DNA of 35,454 bases, from assembly GCA_903862155.1 (NCBI GenBank), contig CAIOXF010000115.1, positions 1-35,454 of the forward strand, given 5' to 3'. The position numbers and the translations under genes were made by a program. Of the stretch, positions 13,956 through 21,731 are shown one piece after another. The notes under the pieces are model-generated. The model was given only the letters and a program-made list of their open reading frames with translations. It did no database searches and had not been told where the DNA came from. Positions within the stretch are counted from its first letter, which is position 1; the number at the start of each line of letters is the position of its first letter. Source of the DNA: an uncultured cyanobacterium. GTDB taxonomy: Bacteria; Cyanobacteriota; Cyanobacteriia; PCC-6307; Cyanobiaceae.

Positions 13956-15116
13956 ATGCCTGCTGATTCCAAGGCCGCTGCCAACGGGGCTGCTGCGTCG
14001 AAAGAGAGTTCCCGCGAAGCGGCCGAGCGCGACAAGGCCCTTGGTCTGGTGCTCAACCAGATCGAGCGCAACTTCGGTAAGGGCTCGATCATGCGCCTGG
14101 GGGATGCCTCCCGCATGCGGGTGGAAACCATCAACACCGGCGCCCTCACCCTGGATCTGGCACTGGGGGGCGGCTATCCCAAGGGCCGGGTGGTGGAGGT
14201 GTATGGGCCGGAGAGTTCCGGTAAAACCACCCTCACCCTGCATGCCATCGCCGAGGTGCAGAAGCGCGGCGGCGTGGCCGCCTTCGTGGATGCGGAGCAC
14301 GCCCTGGATCCGGTGTATGCCGCCTCGGTGGGTGTCGACATCGAAAACCTGCTGGTGTCCCAGCCGGATACCGGTGAGATGGCCCTCGAAATCGTCGACC
14401 AGCTGGTGCGCTCCGCCGCCGTCGACATCGTGGTGGTCGACTCGGTGGCCGCCCTCACGCCTCGTGCCGAGATCGAGGGTGAGATGGGCGACCTGGCGGT
14501 GGGCAGCCAGGCCCGTCTGATGAGCCAGGCGATGCGCAAGATCACCGGCAACATCGGCAAATCTGGCTGCACGGTGATCTTCCTCAACCAGCTGCGCCAG
14601 AAGATCGGCGTTACCTACGGCAACCCGGAAACCACCACCGGTGGTAATGCGCTCAAGTTCTATGCGTCGGTGCGGCTTGACATCCGTCGCATCCAGACCC
14701 TCAAGCGCGGCACGGAGGAATACGGCATCCGCGCCAAGGTGAAGGTGGCCAAGAACAAGGTGGCGCCGCCGTTCCGCATCGCCGAGTTCGACATTCTGTT
14801 CGGCCGCGGCATCAGCACCCTGGGCTGTCTGTTGGATCTGGCCGAGGAAACCGGCGTGGTGACGCGTAAGGGTGCCTGGTACAGCTACGACGGCGACAAC
14901 ATCGGCCAGGGTCGTGACAACACGATCACCTGGCTGGAGCAGAACCCTGAGCCCTGCCAGGTGATCGAGCAGCTCACGCGCCAGAAGCTCACCGAAGGTG
15001 CCGAGGTCACGGCCAACGCCATGAAGCCTCTGGCCGCTGCGGCCAAGGCAGCAGCGGCGACTCCCGCTCCTGCCGCGGCGGAAGCGGCGCTGGAAAGCCT
15101 GCCGGTGGCCAGCTGA
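13956..15116 (+). CDS. recA: Recombinase RecA
   Basis: RecA forms filaments on single-stranded DNA, catalyses strand exchange and activates LexA cleavage. The 386-residue product has Walker A GPESSGKT (84-91), the segment VVDSVAALTPRAEIEGEMGD with the L1 region, and L2 with NQLRQKIGVTYGNPETTTGG. The N-terminus has about 25 extra Ala/Ser-rich residues before the conserved RDKALGLVLNQIERNFGKGS. The C-terminal tail is Ala/Pro-rich rather than strongly acidic as in E. coli. It stands alone, with a LexA-like box upstream and a strong terminator downstream. Confidence 0.98.
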   Translation: MPADSKAAANGAAASKESSREAAERDKALGLVLNQIERNFGKGSIMRLGDASRMRVETINTGALTLDLALGGGYPKGRVVEVYGPESSGKTTLTLHAIAEVQKRGGVAAFVDAEHALDPVYAASVGVDIENLLVSQPDTGEMALEIVDQLVRSAAVDIVVVDSVAALTPRAEIEGEMGDLAVGSQARLMSQAMRKITGNIGKSGCTVIFLNQLRQKIGVTYGNPETTTGGNALKFYASVRLDIRRIQTLKRGTEEYGIRAKVKVAKNKVAPPFRIAEFDILFGRGISTLGCLLDLAEETGVVTRKGAWYSYDGDNIGQGRDNTITWLEQNPEPCQVIEQLTRQKLTEGAEVTANAMKPLAAAAKAAAATPAPAAAEAALESLPVAS

Positions 15117-15155
15117 GCCCCCTGCGGCTTGCCCCCCGGTCGTACACGCAAGAAG

Positions 15156-15178
15156 GGCGCCCCGCGGGGCGCCTTTTT
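15156..15178 (+). terminator. Intrinsic terminator of recA
   Basis: GGCGCCCC (15156-15163) and GGGGCGCC (15166-15173) form an 8-bp GC-only stem, followed by TTTTT (15174-15178). It lies 40 bp after the recA stop. The stem could also slow transcription arriving from the other strand, but no T-tract follows on that side. Confidence 0.9.
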
Positions 15179-15224
15179 GCTGGCTTGGATAGGTGGATTG
15201 AATGGAGCCGCCTGGGTGAGCTGT

Positions 15225-15578
15225 TCAGCTGGCGAGGGGGATCACGCCCTCCTTGGCCTTGGCGTTGCCGGGGGCCTGCTGAAGCACTTGGGCCACCCGC
15301 TGGAGCTCCTGGATGGCCTCGGCCCCCTCAAGCTTCACCAGTTCATGGCCGTCGCGGGATTCCACCCAGCTGATGCCGAAGTCGGACACCAGGAACCGCA
15401 CCATGTGGTTGCTGCCCAGGTTGGCTACGAAAGAGGCGCCATGGCCGTCGCGACCGTCGCCGCACATGTAGCAAGTGGCGGCAAAACCGCGATCCTGCAG
15501 GCTGCGGGCGAGGGCCTGGAGACTCATGACGAGGTCTTGCACCACGCTTCTGTACTGCTCAGCGAGACGTGGAAACAT
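15225..15578 (-). CDS. DUF1815 family protein
   Basis: This 117-residue soluble protein belongs to a small family found in cyanobacteria (DUF1815) with no known function. It begins MFPRLAEQYRSVVQDLVMSL, has a CYMCGDGRDGHGASF segment in which two cysteines could bind metal or act in redox, then HMVRFLVSDFGISWVESRDG, and ends in a helical region rich in Gln/Ala. It is a single gene, convergent with recA. Confidence 0.85.
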   Translation of the reverse strand: MFPRLAEQYRSVVQDLVMSLQALARSLQDRGFAATCYMCGDGRDGHGASFVANLGSNHMVRFLVSDFGISWVESRDGHELVKLEGAEAIQELQRVAQVLQQAPGNAKAKEGVIPLAS

Positions 15579-15652
15579 GGCCGAATCTCATGCGTCTCTC
15601 AATCATAAGGTTTTCTTCAGGATTGCGTGAGTAGCAATGCCTACGGCGGCGG

Positions 15653-15892
15653 TCAGCCGTCGGCCAGGGCCCACCAGCCGGCTGCGGGGCCGATGAAGCG
15701 CACCACCACCCAGAACAGCACCAGGGCCGCAATCCCCACCCAGGCGCCGCGGGTGGTGAGGCGCACGAACTGATCCGCCTGGTTGCGGGTGAGCGGCAGC
15801 CAGGGCGCAATCCGGGGTGACTCGTCGACGTTGTCGCGCTTCACGGTTTTCGGTGGCAGGCCCTGGATGGCCCGGCGCTTGGCTTCTCCCAT
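15653..15892 (-). CDS. DUF2839 family membrane protein
   Basis: This 79-residue cyanobacterial protein starts with the characteristic MGEAKRRAIQGLPPK and ends in one transmembrane segment (WVGIAALVLFWVVVRFIGPA). The basic N-terminus is probably cytoplasmic. The function is unknown. The reading frame is open far upstream, but this ATG at 15892 begins the conserved family motif. It is 26 bp downstream of the helicase-like gene on the same strand. Confidence 0.8.
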   Translation of the reverse strand: MGEAKRRAIQGLPPKTVKRDNVDESPRIAPWLPLTRNQADQFVRLTTRGAWVGIAALVLFWVVVRFIGPAAGWWALADG

Positions 15893-15918
15893 GCACCCCG
15901 TGGAAAGGTGCGGCCAGC

Positions 15919-17376
15919 CTATGCAGTGTTCTCGGTTGTATCGCTGCCAGGTGGCAGCAGACGGCGGAGTTCCACCCAGGGCTCCAGTGCTTCCAGCACC
16001 TGCTGGCCCCAGCTCCGGCTGCGCAGCCGGCCATCGAGCACAGCCAGCCGGCCGGTGCCGTGGCGGCGCAACCCCGCCAGACCCCGTTGCAGCCGGCCCA
16101 TTCCATCGGGCAGGAGCCGCTCGCGGAACCAGTCGCGCCCCTGGCGCCGCAGGGTTTCCACCCGGGCCGCGGTGAGCGGATCTTCCAGGCTCGCAATCGG
16201 CAGTAGCGCTACCACCACCTGGCAGGGCAGGGGCAGCCGCTGTTGGTGGTCCAGCCACCAGTCCCAGCTGGCGCACACCACCCCGTTGCTCTCCGGAGCC
16301 GTGCTCTGGTGCACCACCCGGCTGCCAAACTCCGCCGCCAGAGCGGCCGCCAGCCCCAGCCGCAGGGGTTCGTCGTCGACTAACACCACGCTGAAGCCCC
16401 CCATCCCCAACACCAGGCGGCGGCTCTGCTCCAGCAGGTGTTCGCCGTAGTGCGGGCTGTTGGGCAGGGGCTGGCGCTGCGGCGCGAACAGGGGCAGCGG
16501 ATCGGCCAGGGGCGGATCCCCCAGGCTCACCTCCACTGCCGGCTTGAGGCCCAGGCTGGCGCCGCCCCCGGCCGGTTCGCCCACCAGCACCGCGCCGCGG
16601 TTGGCCAGCAGGCCGTGCAGCACCCGCAGTGGCTCGAGGGGTTGACGGTGCAGCCGCCACTGCAGCAGCCCCGGTTGCAGGCGGGCCCAGCTGGCCCAGC
16701 CGCTGCGGGCCTCCAGCCAGCGGGGCCAGGGATCGGGCAGACCGTTCAGCAGCGCCAGCAGCTGGCGCAGTGGTGCTTCCTCCTCGGCACTGATCGGCAC
16801 CAGCCGCTGGCCGCCGCCCGGATGCCGCAGCACCCGCCGGCTCAACCGTTCGTGCAGCTCCAACAGGCTGGCTTCGGCGCTGGGGTGGGCCCGCCGCAGC
16901 GCGTCCCAGTCGGCGGGGGTGATCACCACCTCCAGGGCCTGGCGCAGGTGGCCGTCGAGCAACTCCACCTCGGGAATCACCAGATGGCGATCCCCCAGCC
17001 GCTGCTGCTGCCAGAGCTGGATCAGCTCGCTGTGACTCAGCAGCCACAGCCGCACCGAGGCGGGAGGCTCCGGGCCCTCGCCGCAGGGCAGGCCCAGGCC
17101 GGCAGCCGCCAGCCTGGGCAGCTCCACCTGCAGCAGGCGCTGGCGCAGGGCATCGCTGGCCACCAGGGCCACGGGGGTGTCGCTGAGGGCCAGGGGCACC
17201 AGCAGTCCCACCCACCAGCTGGGGTCGCTGCCAGGGGCCAGGCGCACCAGCGTGTGGTCGGCGCGGCGCAGGCTGCGGGCCACCAGCCGGCTGAGGCTCA
17301 GGTGGTGGGGCCAGGCCTGGCGTCCCTCACTGCGCAGGAGATCCTTGAGCTGTTGGTGGGCGTGGGCTTCGAGCAT
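15919..17376 (-). CDS. DinG-type helicase homologue with degenerate ATPase motifs
   Basis: The 485-residue product resembles the DinG/XPD-like superfamily 2 helicases. The C-terminal domain is recognisable: VVVALLPIASLEDPLTAARV, then QGRDWFRERLLPDGMGRLQR and TGRLAVLDGRLRSRSWGQQV, which parallel the DinG C-terminal helicase domain. The ATP-binding motifs are not intact. At the Walker A position (about 44-56) it reads RLAPGSDPSWWVG with no GKS/GKT, and the DEAH position reads VIPEVELL (133-140). The four iron-sulfur cysteines of DinG are not evident. The start ATG 17376 is supported by GGAGGTGG just upstream. It is divergent from tyrA. It may be a non-catalytic DNA-binding or scaffold protein. 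Confidence 0.7.
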   Translation of the reverse strand: MLEAHAHQQLKDLLRSEGRQAWPHHLSLSRLVARSLRRADHTLVRLAPGSDPSWWVGLLVPLALSDTPVALVASDALRQRLLQVELPRLAAAGLGLPCGEGPEPPASVRLWLLSHSELIQLWQQQRLGDRHLVIPEVELLDGHLRQALEVVITPADWDALRRAHPSAEASLLELHERLSRRVLRHPGGGQRLVPISAEEEAPLRQLLALLNGLPDPWPRWLEARSGWASWARLQPGLLQWRLHRQPLEPLRVLHGLLANRGAVLVGEPAGGGASLGLKPAVEVSLGDPPLADPLPLFAPQRQPLPNSPHYGEHLLEQSRRLVLGMGGFSVVLVDDEPLRLGLAAALAAEFGSRVVHQSTAPESNGVVCASWDWWLDHQQRLPLPCQVVVALLPIASLEDPLTAARVETLRRQGRDWFRERLLPDGMGRLQRGLAGLRRHGTGRLAVLDGRLRSRSWGQQVLEALEPWVELRRLLPPGSDTTENTA

Positions 17377-17436
17377 CAACCCACCTCCAACCGAGATTGG
17401 ATCGTAGGAAGCTGGCCCGAGCGCACCGCATCCGTG

Positions 17437-18324
17437 ATGACCATCCCGAGTGGTTCTGGGTTGCAGGGGCCCGTGGGGGTGGTGGGGCTGGGGCTGATCG
17501 GCGGTTCCCTCGGCCTCGATCTGCGGGCCCGGGGCGTGGAGGTGCGCGCGCTGGTGCATCGCCAGGCCACGGCAGAACGGGCTCGGGAGCGGGGCCTGGC
17601 CGATGTGGTGGAGAGCGATCCGGCCGTGCTGGCCGGCTGCCGTCTGGTGGTGCTGGCCCTGCCCCTGCATCGTCTGCTGGATCCTGCACCGGAGCTGTTG
17701 GCGGCCCTGCCCGCGGAGGCCGCGATCACCGATGTGGGCTCGGTGAAGGGGCCGGTGCTGGAGCGCTGGCAGCCGCTGCATCCGCGCTTTGTGGCCAGCC
17801 ATCCGATGGCGGGTACGGCCCAGGCCGGCGTGGAGGCGGGGGTGCGTGATCTCTTTGTGGATCGCCCCTGGGTGGCCACCCCCGATGCCGCCACCGAACC
17901 GGAGGCGCTGGCCCAGGTGCAGGCTCTGGCGGAGGCTTTGGGTTCGCGCTGGCTGAGTTGCGGTGCCGCTGAGCACGACCAGGCCGTGGCCCTGATCTCC
18001 CATCTACCGGTGCTGGTGAGCGGGGCGCTGCTGCTGGGGGCCGATCGCGGTGCTGTGGCAGGGGTCGCTGCCGGGGCTCAGGCCCTGCCGGAGTTGGTGC
18101 GGGCCCTGGCCTCCAGTGGCTTTGCCGACACCACCCGGGTGGGGGGCGGCAACCCGGAGCTGGGCACCCTGATGGCCCGCCACAACCAGGCCGCGGTGCT
18201 GGCGGCCCTGGCCCACTACCGCCAGGCCCTCGAAGCCTTGGAGCAGCAGGTGCGCAGCAACGCCTGGCCTGAGCTCCAGGCCGAGCTCGAGCGGTGCCAG
18301 CAGCTGCGGCCTGAGTTTCTCTGA
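17437..18324 (+). CDS. tyrA: Prephenate/arogenate dehydrogenase
   Basis: This enzyme makes tyrosine (or its hydroxyphenylpyruvate precursor) from arogenate or prephenate; cyanobacterial TyrA proteins are usually NADP-dependent arogenate dehydrogenases. The 295-residue product has the Rossmann motif GLGLIGGS (17-24), His41-Arg42 after the second strand instead of an acidic residue (which favours NADP), and the family motif ASHPMAGT. A second block, ALISHLPVLVSGALL, carries another conserved His. The start ATG 17437 is 60 bp from the divergent helicase-like gene. The stop is 1 bp from the stop of the convergent crtD-like gene. Confidence 0.93.
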   Translation: MTIPSGSGLQGPVGVVGLGLIGGSLGLDLRARGVEVRALVHRQATAERARERGLADVVESDPAVLAGCRLVVLALPLHRLLDPAPELLAALPAEAAITDVGSVKGPVLERWQPLHPRFVASHPMAGTAQAGVEAGVRDLFVDRPWVATPDAATEPEALAQVQALAEALGSRWLSCGAAEHDQAVALISHLPVLVSGALLLGADRGAVAGVAAGAQALPELVRALASSGFADTTRVGGGNPELGTLMARHNQAAVLAALAHYRQALEALEQQVRSNAWPELQAELERCQQLRPEFL

Positions 18325-18325
18325 A

Positions 18326-19825
18326 CTAAGCCACCACCAGGGTTTCCCCCTGGCTTGCCAGCAGCTGGCGGCAAGCGGTGAGGGCCGAGAGGCTTACTCC
18401 GGCCGTGCCCTCACCCGGATAGATGCTGTCGCCGCAGAGCCAGAGGCCCGGCAGGGGGCTGCGGCTAGCCAGCCCAAAGGGCCCGAAGCGGCTGGGGTGT
18501 TGGCCCAAGCCACCCACGTAGCCGTAGGGCCGGCCCGTCCAGCGCTGGAAGCCTCGGGGTGTGGACAGCTCGGCGTGGAGCCAGTCGCCCGGCGCCAGCC
18601 CGAGCAGCTTGCCCAGACCGCGCTGCATCCCCTGCATGGCGCCGGATTTGGCCGCTTCGTAGGCGCTGGGCTCCAGTTCGAACCAGGGTTTGGCCGGATT
18701 GAACACACTGGCGATCACGCTGGCCTGGCCGGCCGGCGCCCGCCCATCGCCCTCGTGGCTCACCGACACGAACAGCGAGCCCGGATCGCTCCAGTCGAGC
18801 TGGAGATGGCTCGGGCAATCGGCGGGCAGGCGCTCGCGCGGCACGGCGCCATAGAGCACCAGCGCCCCTGACGGTTCGCCAAAGCTGGCGATGCGTTGGG
18901 CGTAACGGCTCGGCATGGCATCGCCCAGCAGTTGCGGCAGCTGCTGGGGCGGCACGGTGCACACCACATCCGCTGTCTCCAGCTCCAGCAGGCGGTTGCC
19001 GGGGCCGCGGCATTTCAGCTGCCAGCCCCCGTGGGGTAGCGGCCGCAGGGCCTCCACGCGCGTGCGCAGCTGCAGCTCCCCGCCCCAGTGGCTCAGCGCC
19101 GCTTCCAGCCGATTGCAGAGCTCCTGCATCGAGCCATGCAGATGCCAGAGCCCCAGCGGCGCTTGGGCCATGGCCAGCACCGTGACGCCGTAGAGCGCGG
19201 CGGTGCGATGGGCAGGTTCCTGGGAATAGAGCTTGAGCTGCAGGTCGAGAAAGCGGCGCAGGCGCCGGTCTGTGTTGCAGCCGCAGATCCGCAGCAGATC
19301 GGCCACGGTGCTCGCGGCCAGCAGGCCGCTGGCCAGGTTGGCCGGGGCCAGGGCCCCCAGCAGTTGGCCCAGATCCCAGAGGGTGCGGGGCGGCAGCACC
19401 GGATCGCGGCCCGCGAAGCCCCAGTTGGCCTGGTGAATGGCTTGGCACAGCCCCCAGAAGCGCTCGCTGCCTGGAAACTGCCGCTCCCGCTCAGCCCGCC
19501 AGCGCTGCGGATCGCGCCACAGATGGATCGGCGGGCTGCCATCGCCGAGGTGCACCACGCAACCCGGATCGAGGGGCGTGGCGGCTGGCGGCTCCACCTG
19601 CAGGTGGGCGAACAGGCGGGCGTGGCTGCCGCCCGGCTCCAGTCCGGCCACCTGGGTGGCACCCACATCAAAGGTGTAGGGGCCGCGCCGGAAGGTGCCG
19701 GCGCAGCCGCCGCTCTGGTGATGGGCTTCCAGCAGCAGCACGTTCCTGCCGGCGCGGGCCAGCAGCGCCGCCGCCGTGAGGCCGGCGATGCCGGCACCGA
19801 TCACCACCGCATCGGGGCGTTGCAT
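18326..19825 (-). CDS. crtD: CrtD-like carotenoid C-3',4' desaturase (FAD-dependent)
   Basis: A 499-residue FAD-dependent phytoene-desaturase/isomerase-family protein. The dinucleotide-binding motif is GAGIAGLTAAALLARAG close to the N-terminus, followed by the segments GGCAGTFRRGPYTFDVGATQ and VAGLEPGG that separate the CrtD group from CrtH (carotene isomerase). The C-terminal FAD contact is GLWLCGDSIYPGEGTAGVSL. CrtD introduces the 3',4' double bond into carotenoids such as myxol; which carotenoid is used here is unknown. ATG 19825 fits the family start, although the frame is open to 19975. It is convergent with tyrA (1-bp gap) and head-to-head with the fructosamine kinase. Confidence 0.83.
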   Translation of the reverse strand: MQRPDAVVIGAGIAGLTAAALLARAGRNVLLLEAHHQSGGCAGTFRRGPYTFDVGATQVAGLEPGGSHARLFAHLQVEPPAATPLDPGCVVHLGDGSPPIHLWRDPQRWRAERERQFPGSERFWGLCQAIHQANWGFAGRDPVLPPRTLWDLGQLLGALAPANLASGLLAASTVADLLRICGCNTDRRLRRFLDLQLKLYSQEPAHRTAALYGVTVLAMAQAPLGLWHLHGSMQELCNRLEAALSHWGGELQLRTRVEALRPLPHGGWQLKCRGPGNRLLELETADVVCTVPPQQLPQLLGDAMPSRYAQRIASFGEPSGALVLYGAVPRERLPADCPSHLQLDWSDPGSLFVSVSHEGDGRAPAGQASVIASVFNPAKPWFELEPSAYEAAKSGAMQGMQRGLGKLLGLAPGDWLHAELSTPRGFQRWTGRPYGYVGGLGQHPSRFGPFGLASRSPLPGLWLCGDSIYPGEGTAGVSLSALTACRQLLASQGETLVVA

Positions 19826-19862
19826 GGCGGCATGCTGGCAGCCACGCTTCGCCAGCCGCGCC

Positions 19863-20795
19863 GTGGTTGCCCCCAGTGCCGCCCGCCTGAGTGCCTGGCT
19901 GGAGCCGCGGCTGCCGGGCCTGCTTGCCGCTGAATTGCCGGTGCGCCACCTCACCCCAGTGGGTGGCGGCTGCATTCACGCCGCCTGGCACCTGGAGCTC
20001 GCAGGCGGCGTCAGCCTGTTCGCCAAAACCAACCGTCCAGGTGCCCTGCCGATGCTGCAGGCCGAGGCCGATGGTCTGAAGGCCCTGGCGGAAGTGGCGG
20101 TTGGGGGGCTCACGATTCCCGCGCCGCTGGCCCTGGGCGAGTTCGACGGCCAGGCGCTGCTGGTGTTGCCCTGGCTGGAGCTGGATGGGCGCGGCAGCAG
20201 TGATGGCTGGCAGCGGCTGGGGGGTGATCTGGCCCGTCTGCACCGGGCTTCATTGCCGCTCAACCGGGGCCGGGGCTATGGCTTCGGGTCCGACAACTTC
20301 ATCGGCTCAGGCCCCCAGCCCAATGGCTGGCTGGCCAACTGGGGCACGTTCTTCGCCCAGCGCCGGCTGGCTCCCCAACTGGAGTTGCTGCGCCGCAGCG
20401 GCGTCCGGCTGGAGGGCAGTGATTGTTTGCTGGAGCAGGTGCCGGGCTGGCTTTCAGACCATGAGGCCCAGCCGGTGCTCGTGCACGGCGATCTGTGGAG
20501 CGGGAATGCCGGATTGCTCGAGGGTGGCGGCGGCGCGCTATTCGATCCCGCCGCGTACTGGGCCGACCGCGAAGTGGATCTGGCGATGGCCCGGCTGTTC
20601 GGGGGCTTTCCTGCGGCCTTCTTTGCGGGCTATCAACAGGAATGGCCCCTGCCGCCTGGGGCCGAGGGCCGGGTGGAGCTCTACAACCTGTATCACTTGC
20701 TCAACCACGCCAACCTCTTTGACGGCGGGCCCGGCGGCAGCTACAGCCGCCAGGCCCAGGCCACGATCCAGAGGCTGTTGCGTGAATGGGGCTGA
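19863..20795 (+). CDS. Fructosamine kinase family protein
   Basis: These kinases phosphorylate sugar adducts on protein or amino-acid amines (ribulosamine/fructosamine), which then decompose, so they repair glycation. The sequence has the family N-terminus (TPVGGGCIHAAWHLEL), a Lys-containing strand LFAKTNRPGALPM, the catalytic motif VLVHGDLWSGNAG and the metal-binding DPAAYWADREVDLAM. GTG at 19863 gives 310 residues, close to the family length. ATG at 19824 is in frame and would give 323 residues but would place its start codon on top of the crtD start on the opposite strand. Convergent with the CAAD gene. Confidence 0.87.
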   Translation: MVAPSAARLSAWLEPRLPGLLAAELPVRHLTPVGGGCIHAAWHLELAGGVSLFAKTNRPGALPMLQAEADGLKALAEVAVGGLTIPAPLALGEFDGQALLVLPWLELDGRGSSDGWQRLGGDLARLHRASLPLNRGRGYGFGSDNFIGSGPQPNGWLANWGTFFAQRRLAPQLELLRRSGVRLEGSDCLLEQVPGWLSDHEAQPVLVHGDLWSGNAGLLEGGGGALFDPAAYWADREVDLAMARLFGGFPAAFFAGYQQEWPLPPGAEGRVELYNLYHLLNHANLFDGGPGGSYSRQAQATIQRLLREWG

Positions 20796-20818
20796 GCGCA
20801 GATCAGCCCCTTGAAGGG

Positions 20819-21223
20819 TTAGCCCAGATATTCCTTGCGCAGGTTCTGGATGCGGGCCACCACACCACTGCGCTTCTCGCTGGTGGTGAGGTTGTTCCAG
20901 CTCCACTGACCCACCACCACCAGGCCGAGCAGCTCCAGCAGGCCGGGCACGATCGGTAGCAGGTTGATGGTGTCGAGCACGCCCTTGATCAGGATCTGGG
21001 CCACGATCACCGCCACGATGATGCCGGTGGCCTTGCCGATCCGGCCCATCTGGTTCCAGTCCACCTGATCGAGGGTCTGGTTCACCTTGCCGATGATCTC
21101 GCTGTAGCGCTCGCTGAAGCTCACGCCGGATTCGGCGTTCTCCACGCCAGCGGTGGTGGCCGTGCTTTCGTTGGCCGGCTCGGTGGTGGCGTGGTCGAGC
21201 GTTTCAGTGGTGGTGTCGCTCAT
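20819..21223 (-). CDS. CAAD-domain (CURT1-like) thylakoid membrane protein
   Basis: CAAD domains occur in cyanobacteria either fused to aminoacyl-tRNA synthetases or, as here, alone; plant relatives (CURT1) bend thylakoid margins. The 134-residue product has a Thr/Glu-rich N-terminus, an amphipathic helix (SFSERYSEIIGKVNQTLDQV), two closely spaced transmembrane segments (ATGIIVAVIVAQILIKGVL and LLPIVPGLLELLGLVVVGQ) and the closing WSWNNLTTSEKR motif. ATG 21223 is the family-like start. It is divergent from the JAMM peptidase (43-bp gap). Confidence 0.88.
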   Translation of the reverse strand: MSDTTTETLDHATTEPANESTATTAGVENAESGVSFSERYSEIIGKVNQTLDQVDWNQMGRIGKATGIIVAVIVAQILIKGVLDTINLLPIVPGLLELLGLVVVGQWSWNNLTTSEKRSGVVARIQNLRKEYLG

Positions 21224-21266
21224 TGCGCCTGGTCCCCGGAACTGGAATGGCCAATAAGGTATCCGG

Positions 21267-21719
21267 GTGGCTTTCCAACCGCCAGAGCGGATCGTCGCCC
21301 GTGCGGAGCTGCTCACCGTGCTTGGGCAGTGGTGCCGTGCCGCCGCTCCGGAAGAAGCCTGTGCGCTGCTGATTGGCGCGCGGCACGGTGTGGAGTGGCG
21401 GCTGCAGCAGCTCTGGCCCTGCTGCAACGTGTGGCCGGATCCTTTTGAACGCAGCCATCGCTTCGCGATCGATCCAAGGGAGCAGCTGCAGGCTCAAAAG
21501 TGGGCCCGGGGCCGGAATTTGGAGCTGCTGGGCGCGGCCCACAGCCATCCCACGAGTGCGCCGCTGCCCTCCGCCCCCGACCTGGCTCTCACCGCGGCCC
21601 CGGCCCTGATGCTCATCTGGGGTTCATGGCAGCCGGATCGGGAGCCGGAGCCGCTGGTGTGGTGGCTGGAGGATCCGCCCGCCGCGCCGCGCCAGTTGGA
21701 ATGGAGAATGGAGCGCTGA
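21267..21719 (+). CDS. JAMM/M67 (Mov34/MPN/PAD-1) family metallopeptidase
   Basis: Zinc peptidases of this family cut after the C-terminal Gly of ubiquitin-like or sulfur-carrier proteins. The 150-residue product has the JAMM motif: Glu29/30 in PEEACALLIG, then His92-Ser-His94-Pro, Ser102 and Asp105 (H-x-H-x7-S-x2-D). It starts with GTG at 21267. moeB begins 12 bp after the stop, so the two are almost certainly one operon. In other bacteria JAMM plus E1-like genes accompany a ThiS/MoaD-like protein; none is encoded here. Confidence 0.87.
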   Translation: MAFQPPERIVARAELLTVLGQWCRAAAPEEACALLIGARHGVEWRLQQLWPCCNVWPDPFERSHRFAIDPREQLQAQKWARGRNLELLGAAHSHPTSAPLPSAPDLALTAAPALMLIWGSWQPDREPEPLVWWLEDPPAAPRQLEWRMER

Positions 21720-21731
21720 CGGACGCTTTCC

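Noticed and set aside
15653..17215. 520-codon minus-strand frame through DUF2839 and the helicase-like gene
   Set aside because: Only the last 79 codons (DUF2839) are real; the upstream part is a Gly/Ala/Pro/Arg-rich out-of-frame reading of the helicase-like gene.
20807..20820. Short palindrome between the fructosamine kinase and CAAD stops as a bidirectional terminator
   Set aside because: Only about 3-5 pairs, overlapping the CAAD stop, with no T-tract on either side.
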